This document shows, piece by piece, positions 23,880 to 33,378 of a stretch of DNA of 64,000 nucleotides. How positions within the stretch are numbered: the stretch's first letter is position 1; each line of letters begins with the position of its first letter. Position numbers and translations under genes: made by a program. Origin of the DNA: JAPLJU01 sp036725345 (GTDB taxonomy: Bacteria; Desulfobacterota; Syntrophia; Syntrophales; UBA2192); the NCBI GenBank assembly GCA_036725345.1, contig DAIMEJ010000001.1, positions 489,665 to 553,664 on the forward strand, written 5' to 3'. The notes beneath the pieces were generated by a model. The model searched no databases. It was not told the origin of the DNA and worked only from the letters and a program-made list of their open reading frames with translations.

Positions 23880-25364
23880 ATGAAAAAATTGAAATTCTTG
23901 AAAAATGCACTCGTGGGGCTTTTGATCGTGTTCCTTGCGGTGCCGCCGCCCCTGCTCGCCCAGGACAGTACGGCCGTGGTCAAAAAGTTCAGTCAGGAAG
24001 AACTCGACCAGATGCTGGCACCCATCGCCCTTTACCCCGATTCACTGCTGGGCCAGGTCCTGATTGCTTCGACCTACCCCCTGGAGGTTGTCCTGGCGGA
24101 CCGGTGGGTGAAACAGAACAAGAGCCTCAAGGGGGACGCATTGAACGATGCAGTGGACAGGCAGAACTGGGACGCCAGTGTGAAGGCCCTCGTGCCATTC
24201 CCTGAAGTTCTCTCCATGATGAGCGAGAAAACGGAGTGGACCCAGAACCTCGGGGACGCATTCCTTTCCCAGCAGGACGATGTGATGGACACCGTTCAGA
24301 GGCTCCGCGAAAAGGCCCATAACGCGGGGAACCTCAAGACAACGGAACAGCAGGTGGTGGTCGTTGAAAAAGAAATTATCAGGATTGAACCGGCTAACCC
24401 ACAGGTGGTCTATGTACCGGTCTATGACCCCTGGTGGGTCTACGGGTCGTGGTGGTGGCCTGCCCATCCACCCTATGTTCACTACCCATACCGCCCCGGG
24501 GTGGTGATCGCCCCCGGGTTCATCTGGTTCGGCACGGGTTTTGTCGTGGGGGCATACTGGAGCAGCGCCTGGGGTTACTGGGACTGGCCCCATCGCCACG
24601 TCATCGTTCACACGAATCGCACCATCAACATAAACCGGACTTATATCAACGTGAAGAACATGCCCATGGACAGGTGGAGGCACGATCCCGGTCATCGGAG
24701 GGGTGTTGCCTACCGGGACCCGCACACAAGGGACAGATACCGTCAGATTGACCGAAAGGCGATTGACAACCGCAGGGATTTCCGCGGTTTTGAAGGGGTT
24801 CGGCCGACCGGCAGGACTGACACACCCCGGTCGCCCGGTGTCCAGACGACCAGGCCCGGGACGCAGGTCACCAAACCCGATGCCGGTACGGGAAGAGTCG
24901 CTCAACCCGGCACCGGGGTAACCAGGCCCGGAGCTCCTGTTGCCAAGCCCGGCGTTCCTGCTGCCGCACCCGCAGCAAAGCCGGCGCCCGGTAAAAAGGC
25001 GGTCACGCCCGCTGCACCAACGGCCAAGCCGGGCAAACCGGAGGCCACCATTTCCAGGCCGGCTGCGACGCCGCAGGTGCCACCCCGCGCAACAGAGAGG
25101 CCGGCAATCGAACGGGGCAAGTCTCCCCAGGTGTTTCAGGGTATAGGTAAGGGAAAAGAGGTTCGACAACAAAGCAACTGGGGTCAGAACAGCAGAAACG
25201 CCTCAAAAGCCCAGGCCGCGCCCAGGGCCGCGCCTGCCGTCCAGCCCAGACCTGCGACGACGGGCGGTGCTCCGAAAGTCCAGGCCGCGCCCAAAGGCGG
25301 TGCGAGTGCTCAGCCTAAAGGCGGGGGGGGAGCAGTAAGTCCCGTTCCCGGAGGACGCAGATAG
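23880..25364 (+). CDS. Exported DUF3300-family protein with Pro/Ala-rich tail
   Basis: A 494-residue exported protein. After the signal peptide, residues about 35-230 form a DUF3300 domain, recognisable from MLAPIALYPDSLLGQVLIAS and NPQVVYVPVYDPWWVYG. A Trp/Tyr-rich hydrophobic part follows (WSSAWGYWDWPHRHV), then a long disordered tail rich in Pro, Ala, Lys and Gly with repeats such as TKPDAGTGR and VTRPGAPVAKPG. The function of DUF3300 is unknown. The ATG at 23880 follows GGGGA. The next gene encodes a DUF2950 protein 33 bases downstream; the two families are frequent neighbours and probably act together in the envelope. Confidence 0.92.
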   Translation: MKKLKFLKNALVGLLIVFLAVPPPLLAQDSTAVVKKFSQEELDQMLAPIALYPDSLLGQVLIASTYPLEVVLADRWVKQNKSLKGDALNDAVDRQNWDASVKALVPFPEVLSMMSEKTEWTQNLGDAFLSQQDDVMDTVQRLREKAHNAGNLKTTEQQVVVVEKEIIRIEPANPQVVYVPVYDPWWVYGSWWWPAHPPYVHYPYRPGVVIAPGFIWFGTGFVVGAYWSSAWGYWDWPHRHVIVHTNRTININRTYINVKNMPMDRWRHDPGHRRGVAYRDPHTRDRYRQIDRKAIDNRRDFRGFEGVRPTGRTDTPRSPGVQTTRPGTQVTKPDAGTGRVAQPGTGVTRPGAPVAKPGVPAAAPAAKPAPGKKAVTPAAPTAKPGKPEATISRPAATPQVPPRATERPAIERGKSPQVFQGIGKGKEVRQQSNWGQNSRNASKAQAAPRAAPAVQPRPATTGGAPKVQAAPKGGASAQPKGGGGAVSPVPGGRR

Positions 25365-25397
25365 GTTTCACCGGATCCCTCACATGGAGGATAGCAG

Positions 25398-26357
25398 ATG
25401 GCAAAAAAAGCTTATCGGATAAAATCCCGTTCCATATATACGTCCGGCAGACAATGTGTGGCGACAGTTCTCTCCTTTGCCTTCCTCTTCCTGGTGGCCG
25501 TCGGCGAGGCACAGTCGGCGCAGATGACCTTTCAATCCCCCGAGGCGGCCGTTGACGCCCTGGTGAAGGCCTGCAAAGCATTCAATAAAAAGGATCTCAT
25601 GGCCCTCCTGGGACCGGGCAGCGAGCCTCTCGTTTCCACCGGCGACGACGTGGACGATCGGCAGAACATGGAGGCATTTGTCAAATCATACGAAGAAAAG
25701 AACAGTCTCACGACCGGCAAGAGCGGGAAAGTCACGCTGCAGATCGGCAACGACGATTGGCCTTTCCCCATCCCCATCGTAAAGGCCGGTAAGAACTGGC
25801 GCTTCGACACCCGGAGCGGCAAAGAGGAAATCCAGAATCGGATAGTCGGGGAAAATGAATTGAGCGCCATACAGGTTTGCCTGGCCATCGCGGACGCACA
25901 GCGCGACTTTGCAGACGACATGCGCGATCGCAACGGTCAACCGGAATATGCGCAGAAACTGGAAAGCACAAAGGGCATGAAAGACGGGCTTTACTGGGAG
26001 GCCGCGCAAGGCGAGGAGCCAAGCCCGCTTGGCCCGCTCGTCGCCCGGGCCCGGTCTGAAGGATACAGTCAGGCAGCAAGCTTGCCGTCACCTTACCACG
26101 GCTACCTCTACAAAATCCTCAAGACCCAGGGTAAAAACGCCCCCGGCGGGGCCTACGATTACGTGGTCAAGGGGAGAATGATCGGCGGCTTTGCCGTTGT
26201 GGGCTATCCGGCCACCTATGGGGCATCGGGCGTTTACACGTTCATCGTCAACCACGACGGCGTGGTTTACCGGAAAAACCTGGGGAAGAACACAAAAAAC
26301 ATTGTGGCGGCCATGACGAAGTTTGACCCCGACAAAACCTGGAAAAAATTCGAATAA
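25398..26357 (+). CDS. Exported DUF2950-family protein
   Basis: A 319-residue protein with an N-terminal signal sequence preceded by a basic extension. The mature part matches DUF2950 along its length: FQSPEAAVDALVKACKAFNK, GNDDWPFPIPIVKAGKNWRF, IQVCLAIADAQRDFA, and the C-terminal YGASGVYTFIVNHDGVVY. The function is unknown. GGAGG lies nine bases upstream of the ATG. It is the second gene of a DUF3300-DUF2950 pair and is probably transcribed with it; the thioesterase gene follows after 32 bases. Confidence 0.92.
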   Translation: MAKKAYRIKSRSIYTSGRQCVATVLSFAFLFLVAVGEAQSAQMTFQSPEAAVDALVKACKAFNKKDLMALLGPGSEPLVSTGDDVDDRQNMEAFVKSYEEKNSLTTGKSGKVTLQIGNDDWPFPIPIVKAGKNWRFDTRSGKEEIQNRIVGENELSAIQVCLAIADAQRDFADDMRDRNGQPEYAQKLESTKGMKDGLYWEAAQGEEPSPLGPLVARARSEGYSQAASLPSPYHGYLYKILKTQGKNAPGGAYDYVVKGRMIGGFAVVGYPATYGASGVYTFIVNHDGVVYRKNLGKNTKNIVAAMTKFDPDKTWKKFE

Positions 26358-26389
26358 AAAACCCGTCCATCCCTCCGCCGGGAAGCATC

Positions 26390-26860
26390 ATGAAGAAAGC
26401 CATTCAAGACTTCTATCCCGATGAATTTTCACATTGCTACGGCTGCGGACGTCTGAATAAGCAGGGGTTGCACATTAAAAGTTTCCCGGAGGGGGAGGAA
26501 AGCGTTTGCCGCTACACCCTCGAGACCCGGCACTCGGGCGGCGTTCCCGGGTACGCATACGGGGGACTTGTCACCTCCCTGATAGACTGCCATAGTTCAG
26601 CCACTGCGGCGGCAGCCAGATGGCGGGCTGATGGCTTGTCTCCGGGCGAAAGGCCGTCCTACCGCTTTGTCTCCGTGTCCCTGAAGGTCGATTTTCTGAA
26701 GCCGACCCCGACGGGGAAAGTCCTGGAGCTGAGGGGCAGGGTCAAAGAAATGAAGGGTCGGAAGGCCGTCGTGACCGTCACGCTGTCCGCCGAGGGGGAG
26801 ATCCGCGCGAAGGGAGAGACCGTCCTCGTGCAAATTCCGGCAGGTAAACCAGGTGGTTGA
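26390..26860 (+). CDS. PaaI-type hotdog-fold thioesterase
   Basis: A 156-residue single hotdog domain. The segment YAYGGLVTSLIDCHSSATAA is the helix that carries the catalytic Gly-Gly and Asp of PaaI-like acyl-CoA thioesterases, and VSLKVDFLKPTPTGKVLELR is the next conserved strand. Two N-terminal cysteines (HCYGCGRLN) recall the cysteine-containing start of a subset of these enzymes. It is cytoplasmic and would hydrolyse acyl- or aryl-CoA thioesters. The stop overlaps the probable start of the alpha/beta hydrolase gene by 8 bases, so both are likely in one operon. Confidence 0.88.
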   Translation: MKKAIQDFYPDEFSHCYGCGRLNKQGLHIKSFPEGEESVCRYTLETRHSGGVPGYAYGGLVTSLIDCHSSATAAAARWRADGLSPGERPSYRFVSVSLKVDFLKPTPTGKVLELRGRVKEMKGRKAVVTVTLSAEGEIRAKGETVLVQIPAGKPGG

Positions 26861-27827
26861 GCTTCGCATTCACGGGCATGGAAGCACAGGCCATCCCGCC
26901 ATTCATGCCTCGATGACTTTGAAGCTGTTTTTTTTGCTGCTTCTCGTCGCCGTGCCTGCCGTCACTCATGGCGCTGATGAAGAAACGATCGCCGCGCTGC
27001 ATGAACAGGTCGTTCAGGTGCCCCTTCAGGTTCGAGGATTGTTCGGCACGCAGGAAGTGAAGTTGACGGCAACGGTCTACCGTCCCGACGGTAACGGCCC
27101 CTTCCCCCTGGTTGTGCTGAACCACGGCAGCCGGACGGATGCGACGGTGCGAGCGAAGATCGGCCGCTTCCGGAGAATCCCCCAGATTCGAGAATTCATC
27201 AAACGGGGTTTTGCCGTCATCGTGCCCATCCGGCGCGGGCACGGCGCAACGGGAGGGGACTATGTCGAGGGCTTCGGTAAATGCATCGCACCCGAATACG
27301 ATCAATCGGCGCGCGAATCTGCCCGCGACGTGCTTGCGGCCCGCGACTTCGGTTCAAAACTGCCCTTCGTCAACCCGGAATGCATTCTTCTGGTGGGACA
27401 GTCCGCCGGCGGCCTCGCATGCCTTGCGGCGGCCAGTTTCAATCCACCGGGCGTGACAGGTGTTGTCAACTTCGCCGGGGGCAGCGGCGGCAACCCGGAC
27501 ACCCACCCGGGTGAGCCCTGCACCCCGCACAGCATGACCGTCCTGATTTCAAAATTTGCCAAGTCGATTAGAGTCCCCGTCCTGTGGCACTACGCGGAAA
27601 ACGATAAATTTTTCGCCCCCAGCTATGTCAGGGAATGGTTTTCGGCCTTCGAGGAAGCAGGCGGGAAAGGACAACTGGTCATCCAGCCCCCCTTCGGAAC
27701 GGACGGCCACACCCTGTTCCTCACAAAGGAAGGGATCCCCATCTGGACCAGGGCTCTGGATTCCTTTTTGAAAGACTTTGATGTGGGTGGCGCAAAATGC
27801 CGGAGCGCCATCAAGCGGACTTTCTAG
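26853..27827 (+). CDS. Exported alpha/beta hydrolase
   Basis: A protein of 324 residues from a GTG at 26853, or 304 residues from an ATG at 26913 that sits directly before a signal peptide (MTLKLFFLLLLVAVPAVTHG). The second start fits export better, although neither has a strong ribosome binding site. The alpha/beta hydrolase core shows FPLVVLNHGSR, VPIRRGHGATGG (oxyanion region), the nucleophile motif VGQSAGG, the acid in WHYAENDKFF, and the histidine in GTDGHTLF. This is a dienelactone-hydrolase or dipeptidyl-peptidase-like layout. The natural substrate is unknown. It follows the thioesterase gene with an 8-base overlap. Confidence 0.85.
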   Translation: MVELRIHGHGSTGHPAIHASMTLKLFFLLLLVAVPAVTHGADEETIAALHEQVVQVPLQVRGLFGTQEVKLTATVYRPDGNGPFPLVVLNHGSRTDATVRAKIGRFRRIPQIREFIKRGFAVIVPIRRGHGATGGDYVEGFGKCIAPEYDQSARESARDVLAARDFGSKLPFVNPECILLVGQSAGGLACLAAASFNPPGVTGVVNFAGGSGGNPDTHPGEPCTPHSMTVLISKFAKSIRVPVLWHYAENDKFFAPSYVREWFSAFEEAGGKGQLVIQPPFGTDGHTLFLTKEGIPIWTRALDSFLKDFDVGGAKCRSAIKRTF

Positions 27828-27996
27828 CTCACTTCTGTCGGACTTCCTTCCCGAAAAGCAACCCTGAAACAGACACGCCATCCACGCCTTCGGAAAGGGC
27901 GGGCAGCAAAAAGAATTGAAATTTTCGGGGATTTGACTTAGTAAGAATCATTGATTGTTCTTGCACAATGAAAGCTTGAATCCCTTTGTCTTTTCA

Positions 27997-28038
27997 AGGC
28001 AGGCTGCGAACCTGCCTGGTAAAATTCGGTATACCGAA
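27997..28038 (+). promoter_or_regulatory. Hairpin plus 14-bp perfect palindrome upstream of the 28080 gene
   Basis: AGGCAGG (27997-28003) pairs with CCTGCCT (28011-28017), and seven bases later TTCGGTATACCGAA (28025-28038) is a perfect palindrome. The palindrome lies 42 bases before the ATG of the 28080 gene and could be an operator. The hairpin lacks a T tract, so termination is less likely. Confidence 0.4.
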
Positions 28039-28079
28039 GATAAAGAAATTGAACCGCCACGATTGAGAGGGAAGCTAAA

Positions 28080-28628
28080 ATGATGTCAGATCGTCGGACC
28101 CGGGTGGTTTTTTTTATCGCCGCTGTCCTGGTTCTCTCTTTAGGCGCCGGTTCCCCCGAAAGGGCATTCTGCGATGTGACGAAGGAACTCAAAAAGCTCA
28201 GCGAGGAGCGGGAGAAATCCGTCGGGTATGCCAAAATTGCCAAGGTGACTTTCAAGAAACAACCGAAGAAACTCACCCAGGCGATGCTCTACTACACGGA
28301 CGCCAAATCCATCGGGAATCCCATCATCCAGCAACTCCAGACCTCGATGACCAGCCGCAGCCTGAAGGAGTCTCAAGTGCGGGCTATGCTCTCCGACGAT
28401 GTGCAGCGACTCGTCCAGGTGAACGAAAAGTTCCGGGCCTTCATCGAGAGCGGCGAGACGTCGAACCGGGCCTTGCCGGGCGTTGCCGCCATGGCCGCCA
28501 TGGCCGGTCCCATCACGGATGCCTGTGTGAATCTGTGGAAGGAATACAAGGACGCCGACCGGAAGAAAGTGGACGAGATGGTCCGGATCCTGGAGGGCTA
28601 CAAGTGGGAAGACTGGGACAAACTATAG
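28080..28628 (+). CDS. Exported helical protein of unknown function
   Basis: I do not recognise this 182-residue protein. It has a signal peptide (VVFFIAAVLVLSLGAG) and a helical, Lys/Glu-rich mature part with QAMLYYTDAKSIGNPIIQQL in the middle. GAGAGGGAAG lies upstream of the two adjacent ATG codons at 28080 and 28083. It is probably periplasmic. The gene precedes the WD40-caspase gene by about 50 bases on the same strand, so a joint transcript is possible. The intergenic region upstream carries a 14-bp palindrome. Confidence 0.7.
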   Translation: MMSDRRTRVVFFIAAVLVLSLGAGSPERAFCDVTKELKKLSEEREKSVGYAKIAKVTFKKQPKKLTQAMLYYTDAKSIGNPIIQQLQTSMTSRSLKESQVRAMLSDDVQRLVQVNEKFRAFIESGETSNRALPGVAAMAAMAGPITDACVNLWKEYKDADRKKVDEMVRILEGYKWEDWDKL

Positions 28629-28679
28629 CCCCCATCAATTGAAGGTTCCTCTTCTCATGACTTGCCGGGAGTAAAGGTC

Positions 28680-31557
28680 ATGTGTGTCACGCGCAGGCCC
28701 TTTGCCCTGATACCGTTGATTGCCACCATATTGCTCATCGTCCTGTCCAGCCCTGCCTCACCCCAGGTCTCCGAGCCTATCCTCACCATAGAGGCAGGGG
28801 TCCATTCCGCATCGCTGAGGCACATGTCGGCCGACTCGCGAAGCCGCTTTCTCGCGACGGGGTCGGCCGACAAAACGGTACGACTGTGGGATCTTTCCTC
28901 CGGGAAACTCTTGAACACCTTAAGGCCACCCATCGGCAGGGGTCACGACGGGATGATCGAGGCCGTCGCCATGACACCCGACGGCGCGACGGTGGCCTGC
29001 GGCGGCAGAACCCGGGATACAGACAAATCCTGGGCTGTCTACTTCTTCGATCGCGAGAGCGGCTGCCTCCTCAAGAGGCTCTCCGGTCTTTCCCAGTCCA
29101 TCTCCCAGATGCGGTTCTCCCGTGACGGGCGCTGCCTTGCCGTGGGGCACTGGCGGGGCGGCGGGCTTCGCGTTTATGCCTTCGAGCGCCGTGGGGCTAC
29201 GGTCAGCTGTTCGCTGATCAGAACTGACGAGGAATACAACGCTACCATCCTGGGAATGGACTTCGATGCGGAAGGCCGATTGATCGTGTCTGCCGTCGAC
29301 GGGACCCTGTGCCTTTATGACAGGGACTTCAAGATCATCTTGAACAGAAAGGCCCCGGGAGGCAAGCGGCCGCGCGGGGTCAGCATGACGGCCGACGGTA
29401 CGAGGATCGCCGTGGGCTACCACGACGCCGCCCGTGTCGATATTCTCTCGGGAAAGGATCTGACGCTGCAGCTTTCCCCCGTCATGGAGCGAAGCCTGTT
29501 CAAGCTGTCCAATCTGGTCAGTGTGACCTGGTCCGACGATGATCAACTGCTCTACGCCGCGGGCAGTTACAATCCGGGGACGGGTCCGGCCCTTATCCGG
29601 TGGTCAGGCCCAAGCCTGGGATCCGCCACTTACCTTCCCGTCCCGAGAATGCAGGTTCGAAGCATCGTTCCCCTCCGCGGGGGCGGCATCGCCTTCGGCG
29701 GGTCCAACGGCGACCTGGGCATATTCGACCGCAACGGCAAGGAGCGCTATTCGAGCCGCGCTTCCCTCGACTATTTCTCCGACCGGTCTTTCCTCGTCTC
29801 CTCCAGCGGCACGGCTGTGCAGTTTGATTTTGAGTGGTAGGGGCGGGGTGCCCGCCCTGTTTTCACTGGAGACGAAACAACTCGAGATCAATCCCTCCGT
29901 CCGTCCCGGCTTTTCCTCTTCGATAGCCAAGGCCGAGGACATCCGGATCACCGACTGGTTCCTCCAGTTTACGCCGAAGCTCAACGGCCGGCCCCTGCAG
30001 CTTCGCGAGCGTTTCGAGGCCACCTGCTACACCATCACCCCCGATCTCAAGGGATTCGTTCTCGGGACCTGGTGGTACCTTTACCGTTTCGACCGGACCG
30101 GGAAGGAACTCTGGCATCAAACCGTGCCGGGAGCACCCAGGGCCTCCGTCGTTTCAGGCGATGGCCGGCTTGTCGTGGCAGCGCTGAGTGACGGCACCAT
30201 CCGCTGGTACAGGATGAAGGACGGCAAGGAGCTTCTGGCGTTCCTCCCCTATAGCGACCGCAAGCGCTGGGTCCTCTGGACGCCCTCGGGCTACTACGAC
30301 GCCAGCGAAGGGGGGGATGAACTCATCGGCTGGCATGTCAATAACGGCTTTGACCATGAAGCTTCCTTCCACCCCGTCTCGCGCTTTTTCGAACGGTTTT
30401 ACCGGCCGGAGATCATGACGCGGATTGTCAAGAGCGGAGAGCCCGACACGACCATCATCGCGGCAGCGGGTGAAAAGGCGGCCCCGGACATCGAGGCCGG
30501 TATCAAACCGCCGCCCCGGGTGGCGATCCTCTCCCCTTTGCCCGGCAGGCAGTTTGAAAGCGACGAACTGGAGGTGAAGATTGCCGTCGAAGACATGGGC
30601 GGCGGCATCGACGAGATACGGCTTTACCAGAACGGCAAACTCCTCCCGCGCGAGGCCGGCGGACGGGTCAAATCGGCCGACAGTGAACAGGAGCACCTCT
30701 ATCGGGTGAAGCTCATCGAGGGGATAAACCAGTTCAAGGCCACGGCTTTCAGCCGCGACCGGATCGAGGGCAGCCCGATGGAGATCACGGTGTCCCTGAA
30801 GGGGGCGGAAAAGGAATCCGATCTTCACCTCGTCATCATCGGGATCAACCGCTACCGCAACGCCGCACTCAACCTGACCTACGCCGAGACCGACGCGAAG
30901 GGAATTTTGGGTTTCTTTCAGTCCGAAGACGTGAAGAAGCTCTTCAAGAATGTGCATGTCTATTCGGCCATAAGCGAACAAGCCACGGGATCGAATATCA
31001 AACGTCTCTTCCATGAAATGGGGAGAAAGGCGCAGCCGCGGGACACCTTGCTTATTTACCTCGCGGGACACGGGGATTCGCTGGGGGAAGAGTGGTACTT
31101 CATTCCTCACGACGTGGTGGCCCCCGAGATCGAGCAAGAGCTGCAAAAGGGCGGCATTTCAAACAGCGCGATCAGCGAGGCCATCAAACAGTGCAAGGCG
31201 CAGAAGGTTTTTGTGATGATCGACGCCTGCAAATCCGGTAAACTCGTCCTCGCCATGCGAAGCACCGAGGCGCGCAAGGCCCTCGTGCAGCTGGCGAGGT
31301 CCACGGGCACATACATCGTGTCGGCCTCGACGGACCAGCAGTATGCAGCCGAGATCAAGACGTTGGGCCACGGGGTTTTCACCTACACCCTCCTCGAGGG
31401 ACTTCAGGGCAAGGGCGGGGTCAAGAAGGTTACCGTGGAGGGGCTCATTCACTACGTGAAGGAGAGGCTCCCGGAGCTCACGGAAAAGCACCGGGGCCAG
31501 GCCCAGTACCCCGTTAGCTGGGGTTCGGGCATGGACTTTCCACTTGTTTTGCATTGA
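28680..31557 (+). pseudogene. WD40-caspase (peptidase C14) protein, interrupted by a frameshift
   Basis: The first frame (28680-29840) encodes a signal peptide and WD40-like propeller repeats (ATGSADKTVRLWDLSSGK). It stops at TAG right after FDFEW, while the second frame carries on with GGVPALFSLETKQLEI, further propeller repeats, a beta-sandwich-like segment and a caspase domain with the catalytic pair in YLAGHGDS and VMIDACKSG, ending at 31557. Removing one base near 29838-29845 gives a continuous 958-residue protein. Caspase-WD40 proteins are large bacterial proteases of largely unknown role. The break may be a real inactivation or a base-calling error. The start at 28680 follows AAAGG. 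Confidence 0.85.
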
Positions 31558-31894
31558 TCACGCTGACCTGCCCGGTCCATTCCTCTGTGATGCCAACCTT
31601 GATCAGCATGCCCAGGATGCCGGACTGAAACGACATGGTCAACCCCGTTGACGCGCAGACCCTGCAGAGCTCCTCAACGGCCACGATGTGCGTCAAAAAA
31701 TCCGAACCGGCTCCGCCGTATTCCTGCGGGATGGGAATGCCCATCCAGCCCCCTTCGGCCAGCTTCCGGAAAACCTCCGCCGGGTGGCGCTCGTTTTCAT
31801 CGATCTCCGCGGCGATGGGATCGACGTGCTTCAGGGCAAACTCCCGCATGTTCTTCCGAACGAGTTCCTGCTCCTCCGTCAATCTGAAATTCAC
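31558..31894 (-). pseudogene. Acyl-CoA dehydrogenase, N-terminal fragment
   Basis: From the ATG at 31894 the frame encodes MNFRLTEEQELVRKNMREFA and about 110 residues that match the N-terminal helical domain of acyl-CoA dehydrogenases, including GIPIPQEYGGAG and VEELCRVCASTG. Homology ends where the frame runs into the end of the convergent caspase gene, and the formal stop is at 31514. The FAD-binding beta domain and C-terminal domain are missing (roughly 270 residues), so the gene is a remnant left by a deletion or insertion. It is not expected to be active. Confidence 0.85.
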
Positions 31895-31938
31895 GATGCC
31901 TTCCTCAAAAAAGTCAACTCTTTAACCGGGGCCATGCG

Positions 31939-32478
31939 TCAATCGACCAGCATGAGACAGTAGAGGTTTTGCGTTTCCGTCTTTTCTCTCAGCGTCTGGA
32001 TGAAGAACCCGTTGTTTCGGGCTGTCTGGAAGACGTCGATTCCGCACGACTCCATCGACGGCCTCGCCTTCCCGGGAAGAACGCAGGGCTGGTCTTTGAC
32101 CTTGGCGCATTCCTTACAGAGCGGACAGGGGCCCGCCAGGTAAACGAAGGCCTTGTAGTAGCCGTCTTTGAAGATCTCCCCTTCCAGAGTGACGAGCATG
32201 TCGAACAGTGCCATGTTTCTCTTGCCCCGTTCCGGCGTTCTGGGGGCCTCAATATGAAACAGGATGGCCCGCGAGTAACTGTCGAGAACGTCCCTCGTCT
32301 CCTGCGGGGTCGGTGTCGTCGGCGGACAGCAGTGGCTGATCCGATAGGGGCATCCGAACAGGCACTTCATCCTCACCCAGGGCGCTGTGACGACGGTGCT
32401 CGGGTGAATGATTTTCACGTTCGTCACCCCTGCCTTTATTGCTCTCTCACAGTACTTTTCCAGATCTGTGCTTTGCAT
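31939..32478 (-). CDS. DUF2284-family metal-binding protein
   Basis: A 179-residue cysteine-rich protein of the DUF2284 family (predicted metal-binding). Visible motifs are VRMKCLFGCPYR, SHCCPPTTPTP, and the cluster-like GPCPLCKECAKVKDQPCVLP, with a further cysteine in MESCGIDV. Such spacing suggests one or more iron-sulfur clusters or zinc sites. There is no signal peptide, so it is cytoplasmic. AAAGGGG lies upstream of the ATG. It follows the DNA methyltransferase gene after 24 bases on the same strand. The function is unknown; members are frequent in anaerobes. Confidence 0.88.
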   Translation of the reverse strand: MQSTDLEKYCERAIKAGVTNVKIIHPSTVVTAPWVRMKCLFGCPYRISHCCPPTTPTPQETRDVLDSYSRAILFHIEAPRTPERGKRNMALFDMLVTLEGEIFKDGYYKAFVYLAGPCPLCKECAKVKDQPCVLPGKARPSMESCGIDVFQTARNNGFFIQTLREKTETQNLYCLMLVD

Positions 32479-32502
32479 AAAGTTCCCCTTTCTCCGTCAG
32501 GT

Positions 32503-33348
32503 TTAAGCCTTGATCATCCTGCTTTCCGCCTCTTCGAGTCTTTTTCTTGACAATTCGAGATAATTTTCTTCCAGGTCGATGCCGACATAGCGCCTGCCGG
32601 TCAGGACACAGGCAACGCCTGTTGACGAACTCCCGCAGAAGGGGTCCAGGACCAGGTTGCCCTTCTCCGTCGAGGCAAGAATGACGCGCTTCAAAAGCTC
32701 CAGCGGTTTTTGGGTGATGTGTTTCCCGAAATGCTTTTCAGACGCGGCGGGCGGACGGATTTCCCACAGGTTCCGCATCTGCTTGCCCCTGTTCATCTCC
32801 TTCATCAGCGGATAATCAAAATGATGTTTGCTTTTTTCGCTCTTGGCGGCCCACAGGACAATTTCAGTGGAGTGGGTGAAATACCGGCAGGACAGGTTCG
32901 GAGGGGCATTCGGTTTGTACCACACGATGTCATTCAATATCCTGTAGCCCAGCCTCTGGAGCGCAAAGCCAATCGAGTAAATGACGTGCGTCGTTCCGGA
33001 CACCCAGATCGTCCCATTGGGCTTCAAGACCCTTCGGCATGCTTTCAGCCACTCCATGTTGAAGCTGTGGTTTTCGTCTACGCCCCTGGATTTATCCCAG
33101 CCGCCCTTGTTCACGGAAACCATTCTGCCCGCATGGCAGGTGATCCCCCCGTTGGAGAGGAAATAGGGCGGGTCGGCAAAAATCATGTCAAAGGTATTTT
33201 CACCGAAAAAGTTGTTTAAAATATCGATGCAATCGCCCTTCATGAGTGTCAGGGCGTATTCGGCATTTTCGTAATAGATTTCAGGAGGCTTGCGATCACC
33301 ATAAACAGCCTGTTCGCCTTTTTCGCTTTTCCCCACGCCCCGCTTCAT
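32503..33348 (-). CDS. Solitary beta-class DNA adenine methyltransferase (DpnA-like)
   Basis: A 281-residue DNA methyltransferase with motif order IV first: DPPYF at 59-63, then the target region, then motif I as DPFCGSSSTG at 235-244. This order defines the beta class. The middle part (FHPFN-like NMEWLKACRRVLKPNGTIWV and HSTEIVLWAAKS) resembles the GATC-specific M2.DpnII (DpnA) enzymes, so N6-adenine methylation of GATC is a reasonable guess. No restriction endonuclease gene is seen next to it; it is flanked by DUF2284 and a putative metallopeptidase. It may be an orphan regulatory methyltransferase or of phage origin. Confidence 0.9.
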   Translation of the reverse strand: MKRGVGKSEKGEQAVYGDRKPPEIYYENAEYALTLMKGDCIDILNNFFGENTFDMIFADPPYFLSNGGITCHAGRMVSVNKGGWDKSRGVDENHSFNMEWLKACRRVLKPNGTIWVSGTTHVIYSIGFALQRLGYRILNDIVWYKPNAPPNLSCRYFTHSTEIVLWAAKSEKSKHHFDYPLMKEMNRGKQMRNLWEIRPPAASEKHFGKHITQKPLELLKRVILASTEKGNLVLDPFCGSSSTGVACVLTGRRYVGIDLEENYLELSRKRLEEAESRMIKA

Positions 33349-33378
33349 GTCTCGATGATCCCGGAGGTATTTTTCACG

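Noticed and set aside
29838..29860. The TAG in the WD40-caspase gene as a pyrrolysine codon
   Set aside because: Reading through TAG in the same frame gives no homology; the second half is in another frame, so a frameshift is the better explanation.
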